Shown here: positions 46,977-58,853 of the stretch, piece after piece
Layout of the letters: every line of letters begins with the position of its first letter
Numbering within the stretch: the stretch's first letter is position 1
Source: Cornus controversa
Taxonomy: Eukaryota; Streptophyta; Magnoliopsida; Cornales; Cornaceae
Assembly: GCA_026545225.1 (NCBI GenBank)
Contig: CM048845.1
Span: 82,921,033 to 82,985,032 of the forward strand
Direction: 5' to 3'
Length of the DNA: 64,000 bases
Translations under genes and position numbers: made by a program
The notes under the pieces: generated by a model
What the model saw: only the letters and a program-made list of their open reading frames with translations
Told to the model about the DNA's origin: nothing
The model's database searches: none

Positions 46977-48182
46977 AAATGCATACATATAATATGATTA
47001 ATATCTATTTTCATATGAATTTAATGAGAAAAAGAGAAGTCGAAGTTCGGCTCTCGCTACCATCATTTATCGCCTAACAACGTGTTTTTATCCCTTTTTT
47101 CTTTTTTTGTTTTTTTTGGATTATTTTTCTCATAGTATTTGTTTAAGTTATTTTTTATCTCTGTTCAAAAAAACCTCTTCCCAAGCTTGTGCACTTGTAA
47201 TCGACTGAAAGGGCACCCTCTCAACTCAACAATTGTAAGAGTAGTCTCTCAACTTAAGTCACTTAACAGCTAAGGTCGCAATCTAATACAAGTGTCCTCA
47301 AGATAAATATGATCTTCAGAATATGGAATTTTTTTCTTCAGTTTCTCACCACACTTGGATTTATCTTCAACTAGCTAATATCCAACTAGTTCTTGTGTTC
47401 TATTTGATTAGTCTTGCACCTTATTTCGCTACAAAATATATGTAACGTCTTCGTTTTAAAAATTAACATAAAAGAAGATCAAACACACAAGCAAAGATAC
47501 ATAGATTTATAAGGTTCATTCAAAATCTAGGGTTACGTCATTCATGTTGTAGAGTTTTTACTATGACAAAGAAAAAACGGAATGCAATTACAGAATATAT
47601 ATATATATATATATATATATGCAACAAGTGTGAAAATACCAAAATACCTCTCTACAAAATTCAAATCATGGACAAGCCCCCGAACCCCCACCTTGGGACA
47701 AGGGGATGCTGTCCCCTGCAACCCTCTATCAACTTACACTGAAGTTGGATCTACAAAATTGGATCAATGTATACAATATAATCAAGCTTCACACTTCCCA
47801 TCACTTCTCTTCATTTGAAAAACTCTTTCAAAATGATTAACTTAACTAATTAAGCAATGTGATTGAAAATCAAAAATAAAATTTCTCCAGTGATTTATAG
47901 ACTCCACAATTCACTGGGTAGATTAAGATCAACTCACTAGTTAATCAATTGATTGCACCTGTTGTTGGCTTGATCTTAACCTTTCTATGGCATTGTGGTG
48001 TCCCCGGTGCACAAGAAGATTATGGTCCGGAAATGAAAGAAAATTGAGCATTAAAGAGATTGACATCGTATAGACCTCACATGAAAATATCTATTTGGTA
48101 ACATATTAATGGCATTGTGTTTAAGTGGATCCAAACTTTCTACTTGCATAACATTGCTTTTTTAGTTCACAATAGTTCCTAG
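46977..48182. other. Intergenic; possible LTR-like fragment
   Basis: A stretch near 47485-47545 (AAGGTTCATTCAAAATCTAG, GGGTTACGTC) resembles the 'toward-the-LTR-end' sequence seen in many plant copia LTRs, but no boundaries could be found. A (TA)n run lies at 47596-47621. No gene. Confidence 0.35.
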
Positions 48183-48190
48183 CACGTACA

Positions 48191-48710
48191 TAAAGATGGC
48201 AACGGGGCGGGGTGGGTTTTGCCTTCTCCGTCCTCGTAATCTCAACTTTTTTCGTCCCCAATCATTTACAAAATCATTCATAAACCTCATCCCCGAAACC
48301 GTTTAACTTTCCCTGCCCCGCCTCGATTATGCTATCATTTAGTTTTTTTTTTTAAAGCAAAAATTTAATACGTAGGTTTCCTTTATATAGGTGAGAATTT
48401 AACCCCGTCCTTATTTTTCCATCCATGAATAAAGAAATAAAAAACACACAAACTCACAGAGAAGGAAATATATATAGGCTTCTTTTATATAATATATATA
48501 AGTGTATATATATATATACCTAAACGGGGCGGGTACCCGTCGGCGTAGGGCCTTACCCCGCCCCCGCCCCCGCCCTCGCCCCGGCCCCGAATCAGAGTGG
48601 ATTATTTTTTCTAAATTCCATCCCCGTCCAGTTTTTTAAATGGTTTCGTAAACGAGTTTTAAACAAAATGGATACCCGACAAGGTGTGGCGGAGCAAATT
48701 TTCATCCCTA
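48191..48710. mobile_element. hAT-like MITE, second copy
   Basis: The left end TAAAGATGGCAACGGGGCGG and the right end (reverse complement) TAGGGATGAAAATTTGCTCC match the family at 39897 and 55836. The interior GGGGCGGGTACCCGT and CCCCGCC words are the same as in those copies. The flanking octamers CACGTACA and CTAGAACA agree at only 5 of 8, so the duplication has decayed. Orientation is opposite to 55836-56382. Confidence 0.7.
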
Positions 48711-48719
48711 CTAGAACAC

Positions 48720-50100
48720 TCTATTAACACTTAAATTATGGCCAAAGTTATTAGGACACGTGGCCAAGATTAAGAGACTTTCGATCAAGTCACCTAAGAG
48801 TCTCGACCAATCATGGCCTAAGAATATATTGATCAAAAGTCGCCTAAGCAACCCGCCTAAGAGTCTTGACAACAAATTGCCTGAGAAACTTTCGATCTCA
48901 TTGCCTAAGACTCTCGATGAGAGTCACCTAAGAGACTTTTGACCTCTTCACCTAAGGATTTTGGCCAATCATGGCCTGAGAATATTTTGATCATTTCTCG
49001 CCTAAGAGAGTGGCCTAAGGAGAGAGTTGCCTAAGACTCTCGACGACTAGTTGCTTAAGACTCTCGACGACTAGTTGTTTAAGACTCTCGACGACTTGTC
49101 GCCTAAGACTCTCAATAAGAGTCGCCTAAGAGATTCTTGATCAAGTCGTCTAAGAAGAGAATCGCCTAAGAGTCTCGACCACTTGTTGCCTAAGACTCTC
49201 GACGACTCGTCACCTAAGAAAGATGCCTAAGAACTTTTCGGCCACTCATGGCCTAGAAGTTTTGACCAAGCCTAAAAGAATTAGGTTTGGGCGAAATTGA
49301 ATCAACTTCTTTCTAGGCCTTGGAAACTAATGAAGATTTGATCCGAGTCAAAGTATAACTAGCAGCGATTTTCAAGGACTCGAAAACCCAGAAGTCAGGT
49401 CTGAAGACTGCGAAAGCTAAAAATAGAAATGACAACTTGACCAATTTCTAAGGTTCAAAGACTCAAAGCTTCAAATGGGAGAATCTCACCCACCTCTGAT
49501 GGAGGAGTCATAATGGTCAGAGCACTCCAACCAAGGCAAGAGTCAGAGTCAGATTTGGTGGTTGAGAAAAGCTAGAAATAGTGAGCAACATAAGTCAACA
49601 ACTTGAAAGATCTCACAGGCCAAAGCCAAAAATATCATACAAGATATATATCTCTGTCTGTCTATAGAGAAGTGTGCTAGTATGCCAAAATAGGCTCAAC
49701 AATGTAGTTGGGAGGTTACTTGCAACCTGCACCCATTTATTACCTAGAAGGATATGATCAAACCAATGGCCTCTATAAATACTAATGCAAGTCATACAAA
49801 GAAGAGGTCCACGACCATCAGATCTCTAATTCATATATCACTCATATCACTTAGCAATTTACTTCATTCAGCTTTCTTAGCTTTCATACTCAGCTTAACA
49901 TTTACTTATTTTCCTAGCATTAGAATCTTTAGTTTCTCTTCCAAACCAGTAACTTAGATTCTCAATTTCAGTTCCCAGTATTGTTCTATCTTTAGTTTTG
50001 ATCATTAGAAATCAATCATTTCCTTTCAATCAAAGTGTGTAATTCATTCATCATTGTAATCATTCCAAGAGATCAATGAACAAAATGTTACAGACTCAGG
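48720..50100 (+). mobile_element. Possible LTR-retrotransposon remnant around the minisatellite
   Basis: After the minisatellite comes a promoter-like CTCTATAAATACTAATGC (TATA at about 49774-49780) and then a T-rich leader-like region. Elements of the Tat/Ogre kind often have repeat-laden LTRs with such a TATA box. No TG..CA boundaries, primer site or pol sequence were identified, so this is tentative. Confidence 0.35.
48740..49260 (+). repeat. Irregular minisatellite of CTAAGAGTCTCGA words
   Basis: Units of about 20-27 bp built from GCCTAAGA(G/C)TCTCGA occur some 20 times. The tightest part, 49033-49110, repeats GACTCTCGACGACTAGTTG three times with period 24. It opens one short frame but the composition is purely repeat-driven. 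Confidence 0.8.
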
Positions 50101-50349
50101 TATAATTATTATTCATTTACATTACTTCCAAATCTTATCAAAAGAACTTCTAAAGTCCTTTCTTTAAAGGAAATAGCAACCTCAAGAAGAGGGTCATTCC
50201 TACTCTCCAACTTTCGCCTGAACCAGCTGAGGTCGATGACTCGACCCGATAAGAATAGTTTGGTACAAAAATCTTTGAGTCCATTCAGACTCTGGCACGC
50301 TCGCATTTCAGGTTGACCATTGATTCGTCAATGACCTCAAACCACTTGT

Positions 50350-51100
50350 GAGCCAAACACACTCTATCAAGCTCTTTCTTTGCCTTCTAATATTGAAGCT
50401 TCTCTATTGTATTAGCAGCATTTTGTCATCTTGTCTTTGTTGAGTCTTCATTTGCTCATGGCTCTCTGCTCTTGACCAATGTTGCATGGCAATGGACCAG
50501 TGGTAAGACCTTCAAGAACAGTTTCAAACCCTTTTTGCTTGCTTCCCCAATTCTTCCTCCAATCTCTTGACTTAGGTTTCAAGTTCATTTATGGTGGCTA
50601 GAGAGTGAGAATTCTTTTCATTTCTTCTTGATGAGTTCATCAAGCTAGCTTTCAAGTTCATTTATGATCACGCATTGGGCTCAGAAAGACCAAATGGACC
50701 CAACGCCTTCACTGAAATTTTTGATTTGCACTTTATAAATAAATTATATCTATACTTTATACCGTATAACTTAATAATTCTTATATAAGTTACATAAATA
50801 AATAAGTATATGATATAAGTTATTTACATATATAATTACATGTAAGATTATAAGTATAACTAATTTAAGTTATATAATTTATTACTTAAATGTTTATACT
50901 ATTAGGATTATTACATTATTATTTAGTATATAATATAATTTAGATTTACAAACTTATTTTTATATTATATTTACTAAATATGACTTATTTAATTAGCTAA
51001 TTTATAATCTTATATATAACTCATACAGTACCGTTATTATTAGTCATTCATTTGGTAGGAAATATAGGGACCTCATTTCTTAAAACAGGAACCTCTTCGA
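50350..51100. other. Intergenic, no gene seen
   Basis: A moderately GC-balanced part (50350-50720) may continue the retroelement remnant on the left. The rest is AT-rich with ATATAAGTTA-type words. No gene. Confidence 0.4.
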
Positions 51101-51102
51101 AT

Positions 51103-51605
51103 CTAGGAAGCATGGATACAAATACAAAATACTGGTACAACACGATAAGAGTACGACAATACAACAAATTTCAAAAAAATAGAATACAAGTACGGACAAG
51201 ATACGACAATATAAAGATAATAAATTATATTTTTATATATGCAAAAAAATGAGTTATTAACATTTCTTTATAAAATATTATCATTAACAAACAAAATAAG
51301 AGTTAAGAGTCATTGTATAATTAGCATGAATATATTTTGTACTAAATCATGATATGTGTCTCAACACTTCTATTTTAAATTAATTTTAAACTTTTCTTAA
51401 CAATTATAATATGATATTATTGGTGGGAAAACTATATTTTCATGTTCAAAATTTGTTAAAAATGTTTTTTGAAGTATCATATACGTATTAGAAATAAAAA
51501 TATTTATTTTAAAATTATGAATATTTTTATGATGAATCGGACAAGTATTCGGAAGTATCCGTAAAGTATCGGTGTTGAATACGAACACGATACAAATACG
51601 TTATT
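51103..51605. mobile_element. Degenerate element of the GATACGACACG family
   Basis: The left end (CTAGGAAGCATGGATACAAA, ACACGATAAGAGTACGAC) resembles the CTAGAAAGCACGGACAC end of 17076-17785 with TA-shifted motif words. The right part (AAGTATCCGTAAAGTATCGG, GAACACGATACAAATACG) carries the same words inverted. No target duplication could be seen. Confidence 0.45.
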
Positions 51606-52239
51606 AACGATTGTTTCATCAGTCAAAAAAATCAAAGCTCAATTTGAGTCTCACTAAAGTATGTCCGTTGATAAGTTAAGTCAAATTACCCAACAAGTCT
51701 AGGCTAATTTGGAAATGGGACAACTAAATATGAATCATTTTACTCAATAATTATCAGAAGTAATATATATTTAAATGAAATTTTATACAACATGGATTAC
51801 AAGAGATACATGTCAAAGTTTTAGTGGAACTTTCATGCAACAACATAGTTATGACACATTGTGACAATATCACCCTCTCTTGAAATTGTATGGACAAATT
51901 GAAGAAAACCTCCTCCTCTATTTTTTTGACATTAAATCCTCCTCAACTAATTGAAACTTCATGAGAGGGGTTATGTGACGAAAATGCCCCTCCAAATACA
52001 AAAAAAAAAAAGAAAAAAAAATATAAGTGGACCAATCTCTTTACAAAAAAAAAAAAAGAAAGAAAAAATATCAATAAATCTTACTTTTTTCTTTGAATGC
52101 ACCGGCTATAAATTGTCAATAATACCATTATTTCATACATTTTGATAAATATTTTCATATCCACTACCCCATTTCCAACACACAAGGTTGAGTTTATTTT
52201 GTCTAGTTTAAAATTTTGGACACTTTGTTGAATATTAAT

Positions 52240-52655
52240 TTTAATTAATATATTTTCTTGTTGAAAACTTAAAACATTAACATTTTTAAGAGAACTACAC
52301 ACAAATATTCTTTGAAACAATCCTCGTTTAGAAAACAATTTTCACAGGTTAAAACTTTCTATACCATGAAGCTAGTCCGATTTTTATTCTTTTTAGAAAA
52401 ATGATATATTGTTTGAATTCGGACTCTCTGTGTCACAATTCTTTTATTTAACCTCTTACTATAAGGTCAAAATTCCTTTTATTTTTTGCTCTTGACAATT
52501 GGAAATTTTCTTTTAGAATTTTAAGATAGAGAAAGTAAAATCAACAAATTGAAAATATAATATTGCACTTCCTAAAAATTTGCAGAATAACTAAAAATCC
52601 ACATAGATATTACCTTTTGATTAAGAGGAACGCTTTAATGATTTGTGACAATATT
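52240..52655 (+). repeat. Dispersed repeat, copy B
   Basis: Diverged relative of 41860-42150 with the same word order; the extra ~150 bases at about 52365-52500 are absent from copy A. Both copies lie near members of the GATATTxGCACTC element family. Confidence 0.65.
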
Positions 52656-53154
52656 CTAGACTTGAATTATTTTGTTCCCCATCACTTTGCGTAGGTTATG
52701 GCCATGGCAGCCGTGGCCACTCTCTCTCATTAAATTACAGTGGCCACATTTCCCTCTCTCTAAAATTTCTCTCTTTAATACTCATGAAACAGTCATCGCC
52801 CCATTTATATGTATTGATAATGTGTGTCTGTGTGTGTGTGGAGAGAGAGACTAGTATATCATACGTAGTGTTGCATTCTTGGTGGGCAATTCATCCACTC
52901 TCACCAAGCCATTTGATCACAGAAATATGGAAGAGAGAAGCAACTCTGGTTAGGGATGGCAAAATGTCCTACTCTGTCTTACTTGAGGCAGTTTTGGAAT
53001 AGTTTAAATAATTTTGGGGGTAGTTACGGAGTGTAACAGAAAAATTCGCACGGTTGTGGTACAGAATGAAAATAGGTACTCTCGCCATGTTTATATTATA
53101 TATTTGTTATATTACCTTTATATATATATTATACACAGAAAATTTTTCCTTTTT

Positions 53155-53883
53155 GTACGATTGCACTCCACATATTTTTTTTCAAAAGAAAAAAGATACA
53201 TCATTCCTTATTTTATAATATCATAACTACCATTTAAACTCTAAACTTAATTTATTTTTTTGTCCTATCAAAAGAGATAATTTATTTAATAGAAATAACT
53301 TTTTTCTTGGGTACATCTTATCAAAAAAAAAAAAAAAATTATTCAACAAAGATAACATTTGTTTTGGTCCTTTTTTTTTTATTTTTTTGGATCTTATCGA
53401 AGGAGATAATTTTTTCAATAGGAATAATGTTTTTTTGGTTTTTTTTTTGGGTCCTATCAAAAGAAATAATTTACTCAACATGAATAACTTTTCTTTGAAT
53501 ACCTTTCTTTTTTTTGTTCCTATCAAAAGAGATAATTTATTCAACAGAAATAACTTTTTTTTTGGTACCTTTGTTTTTGTTCCTATCAAAAGAGATAATT
53601 TATTCCACAGAAAATAACTTCTTCTTTTTTAACTTTTTTTCGTCATTCCTTTCAAAAGACATATTTATTTAACATAGATAACTATTTTTGGATTCAATAA
53701 AAAAGCTAACTTTTTTTTTAATATGTTTTTTATCATATCAAAAAGACAAAATTATTAAATATCTAAAAGGGTAGTTTAGTAATTTGAAAAATAATTATTA
53801 TTTACATATGAAGTTAAGGTTAAAAGTGTCTTTTCATTAAAAATGAGAGTGCAAACATAGAAAAGAGGAGTGCGAATATCACC
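53155..53883. mobile_element. TIR element with internal minisatellite, copy 2
   Basis: The right end (reverse complement GGTGATATTCGCACTCC) matches the family. The left end is weaker (GTACGATTGCACTCC). The interior repeats TATCAAAAGAGATAATTTAT plus a T-rich spacer about seven times at 53265-53670, against about five in copy 1. Unique flanks TCTTATTTTATAAT-like and TAAAAGTGTC..GAGAGTGC are shared with 32982-33624. Confidence 0.6.
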
Positions 53884-53894
53884 TTTCAAAATTA

Positions 53895-53897
<3 letters not shown>

Positions 53898-53950
<53 letters not shown>
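53898..53950. repeat. (TA)n microsatellite
   Basis: Uninterrupted TA dinucleotide run of about 26 units, next to the right end of a TIR element. Confidence 0.95.
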
Positions 53951-53951
<1 letters not shown>

Positions 53952-54274
53952 CCATTTACTTGGTCAAATCTCAGTGGTGGTGCACATGTAAATTACTATA
54001 GACCTTACCATAAAAGAGTGTAAGATAAAAATAAAATAAAAAGAGTAAAATTACAGAAATACTCTTCTAAACTCGTCACCGAATCGCATGTCTGAACCAT
54101 CTTCATTGTCTAAATGAAAATGGCAGCTATCCAACCTTGACAAATTAAATGAATTTATTTAAAAACATTGGACAAAGAATCCCCTTCCTAACTGCATAAA
54201 TGTTGACAGTCAAACATCATTAACCATTCCATTTACTTGATGTATATAATTGTTGTTGTGTGCATGAAAGTATG

Positions 54275-54309
<35 letters not shown>

Positions 54310-54837
54310 GGTTGCCTTCAAGCTACTCCATCAAGGTGAGTGACTTGTAATGATTGACAACAAAAACTTTATTGCACCAAACATGATTCATGATCAGAGT
54401 CTATATATAGGAAAACTGTTACATTCATTAATGTGATGGATCCTATAATATATTTTTGGTGCACTACCAAAATCATGGGCCTCTTGCTTTTTAAATTTTG
54501 TTATGTAACCTCCTATTTTAGTACACTAGTTTGTTCTCTAAGAAATTAGTTTCACATGCTTTAACTCAATCTTTTAAATTTCTTGCTTTTTTCTCCACCT
54601 TGATGGCGATGGGAAACATTACCTACCCCAATTTTAAATCAATGTACATTTCTATGATAATAATTAACAAACATTATTATTATTTTTAATCTCTCTCTCT
54701 CTCTCATGCTACTGTTGGTTCAAATCCAAAAGGTATTAAGTGAGACTATTGGCCCTTACAAAATTCCAACAGTCGCATCCTGGAAGGTCTACAGTTAATT
54801 CTATTTAACTCTTACTTGAGTCCTGATTCTATGTGGT

Positions 54838-54896
<59 letters not shown>

Positions 54897-55827
54897 AACA
54901 CTGGGTGGCAAACGACTCAGACTGAAATAAAATTACATATTTTATTATTTTATAAATCTATCAATGCCTTTATTAATAAATGAATATAAATTTTTACAAG
55001 TTACAAAAAAGAAAATATTAAACATGGGTTCCGGAATCTACTACATAGATGAATCACTATTGCTCAATCTTAATTGATTTAATAAATTAGTTTTTAGTTT
55101 AACTCATTGAATTAATTAATGAATGAATAAACATAAACCCATCTTTTAAATGGGTCAAATCAAAGAACTCCATTAATTGATATTAAAATAGAATTTTTTT
55201 TTATATATTTTTTACTCATTTAATTGGGGTTTGGAGTTAGCTAACAAAAGGTAGCAAAAACAAAAATAGGGGTTGTCAAAGAAAAGCACATGGAAGAGTG
55301 TCCATGGCATGCAAGTGCAAGGAAAAGACAAAATGGGGCCATTCCAACATGCACACAAATATCTTTTATAAAAGCAACAGAAAACAATCTATTTCAAGAA
55401 AATCATAACTATAGAAGGCCCTACTTGTCTGGTGCTTTATTTGAAAATGTGATCCTCTATCTATCATGTACAGCTCAAGCTTTGCAAGGCTCAGACGTGT
55501 CAGAAATCTATTGGTTGTTTGTGGTTATAAAACAAGATCATCCAAGTAGATTTTCTCTCCCCTCTGACTTTTCATGCCTTTAGCCAATGAATATCTACAA
55601 GCTCTTCAAGGTTAAGCCTATCTGATCACCAATTGTTTTTTTAAGCCAACCAATAACATTTCAATTTTAAAATGTACAACCATGTAATTAATATCTTGTT
55701 TGGAAACATTGTCAGTGAGGCCCTTCAGGGCTAAATAATCTCTGTAACTTCTGTCACCCTTTGACAGATTATTACATGATTTTGAACGATGGCAAAGTAC
55801 TCAACTAAATATTGAATAAAATTCACA
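53951..55827. other. Intergenic, no gene seen
   Basis: Holds (TA)n runs at about 54273-54306 and 54841-54894 (27 units, the longest in the window). A frame at 55290-55583 is not a recognisable protein. The stretch 55490-55560 has GACGTGTC and TTATAAAACA, which resemble an ABRE-like box and a TATA box, but no gene follows. Confidence 0.45.
54841..54894. repeat. (AT)27 microsatellite
   Basis: Perfect AT dinucleotide run, the longest in the window. Confidence 0.97.
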
Positions 55828-55835
55828 CGTTTAAT

Positions 55836-56382
55836 TAGGAATCACAATTTGTTTCTTTCTGCTGGATTGTTATTTTGACCAATTCCGTTTAAAACTTTTT
55901 ACAAAATTGTTTAAAGAACTAGGACGAGTATGAAGTATAGAACAAATAATTTGCACAGGTTTGAGTCAGGGACGGGGTAAGGCCCTGCTCTAATGGGTAC
56001 CCGTCCTGTCTGCCTTAGGTGTGTGTGTATATATATATATATATATAAAAGAAGGAAACTTATACATATTTCCTTCTTTGTGTGTGTGTTTTTTATTTTT
56101 TTATTTGTGAATGAAAAAATAAGAATTGGGTTAAATTTTTGCCTATATATTATATTTTTGTCTATATAAAAGAAACTTATATATTAAATTTTTATCCTAA
56201 AAAAAATTAAATGATAGCATAAATGGGGCGGCACAGGGATAGTTAAATGGTTCCGGGGATAAGGTTTAACATTAATTTTAATATTTTATAAACTTTGCAG
56301 GACGGGAGCAAGACAGAGAAAGTTAAACGGTTACAGGAACGGAAAAGACAAAACCCGCCTTGCCTGCTTGTTGTCATCCATA
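55836..56382. mobile_element. hAT-like MITE, third copy, exact 8-bp duplication
   Basis: The left end TAGGAATCACAATTTG and the reverse complement of the right end TATGGATGACAACAAG are inverted repeats. CGTTTAAT flanks both sides exactly (55828-55835 and 56383-56390). The interior carries GGGTACCCGTC and, inverted relative to 48191-48710, the GTTAAACGGTT and GGGGCGG words. 547 bp, no gene. Confidence 0.88.
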
Positions 56383-56390
56383 CGTTTAAT

Positions 56391-57611
56391 TGTGTGATAA
56401 CTTGTAATTAATCAACGGTACATAATTTCGGATCAAATAATAATTCCTCCCTTTTTTGACAACAAAAATACAAATTTATGCAAATTCCTTTTCTTAAAGA
56501 AAGAATTAATTGGGTATGTTTAGTGAAAATCCTATGGACGCAAAACGGCTCAAAATTGGTGTATTTTTAAGAAATAAGATTACAGGGACAAAAATATAGA
56601 AAGTAAAAAAAATGATAGAAAGAAGAATAGAGAGAGAAGGGAGACTGTAAATAACGTACTAATCTTATAGACCGTAAAGATTTATATTTTGTTTTAAACC
56701 TCATGATGTCAAAGTCAATAAAACAATCTTACGTTTGGCTAATTACTGTGTGATGCATAATGAAAGTCCATAATCAGCCCCCACCCTCCAACTAACCCTA
56801 ATTCTAATTGCCAGCTGTGTGGACTTTCTACCCTTATGTTTCAATATGTCGTGATATTTTGACGACAAATAATGTCAACTATTATTTCTACACGCTATTA
56901 TCTACCGTTGCGTTTCCGATGCGGCACGTGATTACTCGAGCAAAACACGGAGAATTATCATTCACTTAAGTTTACCATTTTGCCCACCAGTCGTGGGACT
57001 AAAGAAGGGTCTTAAGACGCTTAGTAAAATTGGTATGACTAAAAATAGTCGCGTTACTTAAAATAATGATAAACCTCAGATATATTTATAGGTTTTTTCT
57101 TAGAATATACACGGTCTAAAACACATGCCTACTAGTGCTCGATCGTCTCTCTCTTTCTCCAGGTAGGTCTTTGTAATTTAAATTTTCAATTTATTTATGA
57201 TATCTTCAGTTGTATGGAATTGACATCTTAAAATTGAAATTTAAAAAAACTTGATTTAAAAATTTTAATTATTTTTTTTCAATTCATATATTAAGTAATT
57301 AGAAACTTTAATATGAAAATAATAATAATAACAATCTACTTTTTTTTTTTATCATGTTTAGAAAAGCAAATTTATTTTTTTATAGTGTGATATATAGTTA
57401 AAAAAAAAATTCAAAAATAAAAAATGGAGGAAAAACAAGGGTTTCAACTAACTCTCCTTTTTTCATTCCAAATTCTCTGATTTTTAAAAAAATAATCAAC
57501 ACGCGAATTGTTACTATCAAAGATAAACATGACATAAACTTTCTTTTCTTGGCTTTGCTTGAAAAAATATATATAATTTTATTTTCTTTATTTTTCTCTT
57601 TTCCTAAACAT
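56391..57611. other. Intergenic, no gene seen
   Basis: AT-rich sequence with no bounded repeat and no reading frame resembling a protein. Confidence 0.5.
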
Positions 57612-57620
57612 AAATTTATT

Positions 57621-58844
57621 GGATAAATTACACTAATCTCCCCTGAAATTTGGCCTAATTATATCCAACATCAAACTAATAAATTTTGTTGCACCGTACT
57701 CTCCTAAGGTTTGTTTAGTTGTGACAAAGACCCCCTCCGTCCAAAATTCTATTAGTTTTGTCAAAAAATTTAGTTAAACGGACCAAAATGCCCATCAACT
57801 TATATATGTATGCACATATATGAATTTTAGATTATAATAAGATTATACATATACATATATGTAGATATATATCGGCAGCGCATGGGTGGAGCTCAGGTCC
57901 TGCAGTGGCCATGGATATTGGAGCAGTTGGTTGGTGGTTGATGTTGAATGATTGTTGGCGATGGTGGTGTGGCCGAAGAAGATAACCGGTGCTCCGATGA
58001 TGGCTGTGAAGACTTGATTTCGAGAAGAATCTTACCTTCTTTGTCTGGCTTTCCTCTCTCTACTCCGAACTGCTCCCTCTCTACAATCACATGCTCTGAC
58101 AACACTCTTCTCTCTTCTCTAGTTTTCACTCGGTTGGTATGGTGGTTGATGATCATGGAGTTATGCTTTGGTGGGCTTGGCCTGGAGTTGAGCTCTCGAC
58201 GATGACAGAGTTTGGTGATAGAATTTGGGCGCTCAGTGATGAAGATGCACTATGCTTGGTGTCGGGAATGATGATGCTTGGTTGGTGCTTGGAATGGCCA
58301 TGGTGATAATGACCCATTTGGTGAAGCTTAGCTGCGAATGGTTTATGATGGGTCTGTTCATGATGGTGCTGGTGTTGAAGATGGTGGCCCGAAAATGGTG
58401 ATTGCGGCAGTAGCTTGGCCATAGAGAAGACTAGATGAATTTTTGCAGTGGACTTTGCGATTTGCTGATGCAATATTGAGCTCTGTTGGTAGGTTGGCTG
58501 GGTTAGCTACAGCAGAATTAGAGGATTGGAGTGGAGTTTTTATGAAGTCTCGGCAGGTGATCGTTGTTATGATTTATTGTGAAAATGGATCTTTGCATTG
58601 AGATGATGGTAGAGAAAGAGCTTCGACAGTTGCCAGAAAGGCCATGATGCTCCGGTGACGAGTTACTTGACGGAGAAGATGCTTTTTTTTTTTTTTTTTT
58701 CTAATATTAAGGATATATTAGACATTTTATCCAAAAATTAATATCTGTTAGTTCATTTATATTACAGAGAAGACGATTGTAACAAAATTTATTAGTTTGA
58801 TATTGGAATAGCCAAACCTCATAAAACATCTGTATAATTTATCC
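57621..58844. mobile_element. Mutator-like element with GC-rich interior (Pack-MULE-like)
   Basis: Ends GGATAAATTACACTAATC and (reverse complement) GGATAAATTATACAGATG belong to long inverted repeats of about 75 bp that include ATCAAACTAATAAATTTTGT on both sides. The duplication AAATTTATT is exact (57612-57620 and 58845-58853), the 9 bp of Mutator elements. The interior 57880-58680 is far richer in GC than its surroundings, which is what captured gene DNA looks like. Frames inside (57893-58473, both strands) are low-complexity and not recognisable, so capture is a suggestion, not shown. Confidence 0.85.
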
Positions 58845-58853
58845 AAATTTATT

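Noticed and set aside
48960..49260. CRISPR-like spacing of repeats
   Set aside because: Units are irregular, lack unique spacers and lie in a plant genome; this is a minisatellite.
55290..55583. 97-codon plus frame
   Set aside because: Unlike any family I know, codons are not biased, and no splice or promoter context supports it.
57893..58473. Overlapping frames on both strands of the GC-rich MULE interior
   Set aside because: His/Ser/Pro-rich, with no recognisable domain; frames are open on both strands because of base composition.
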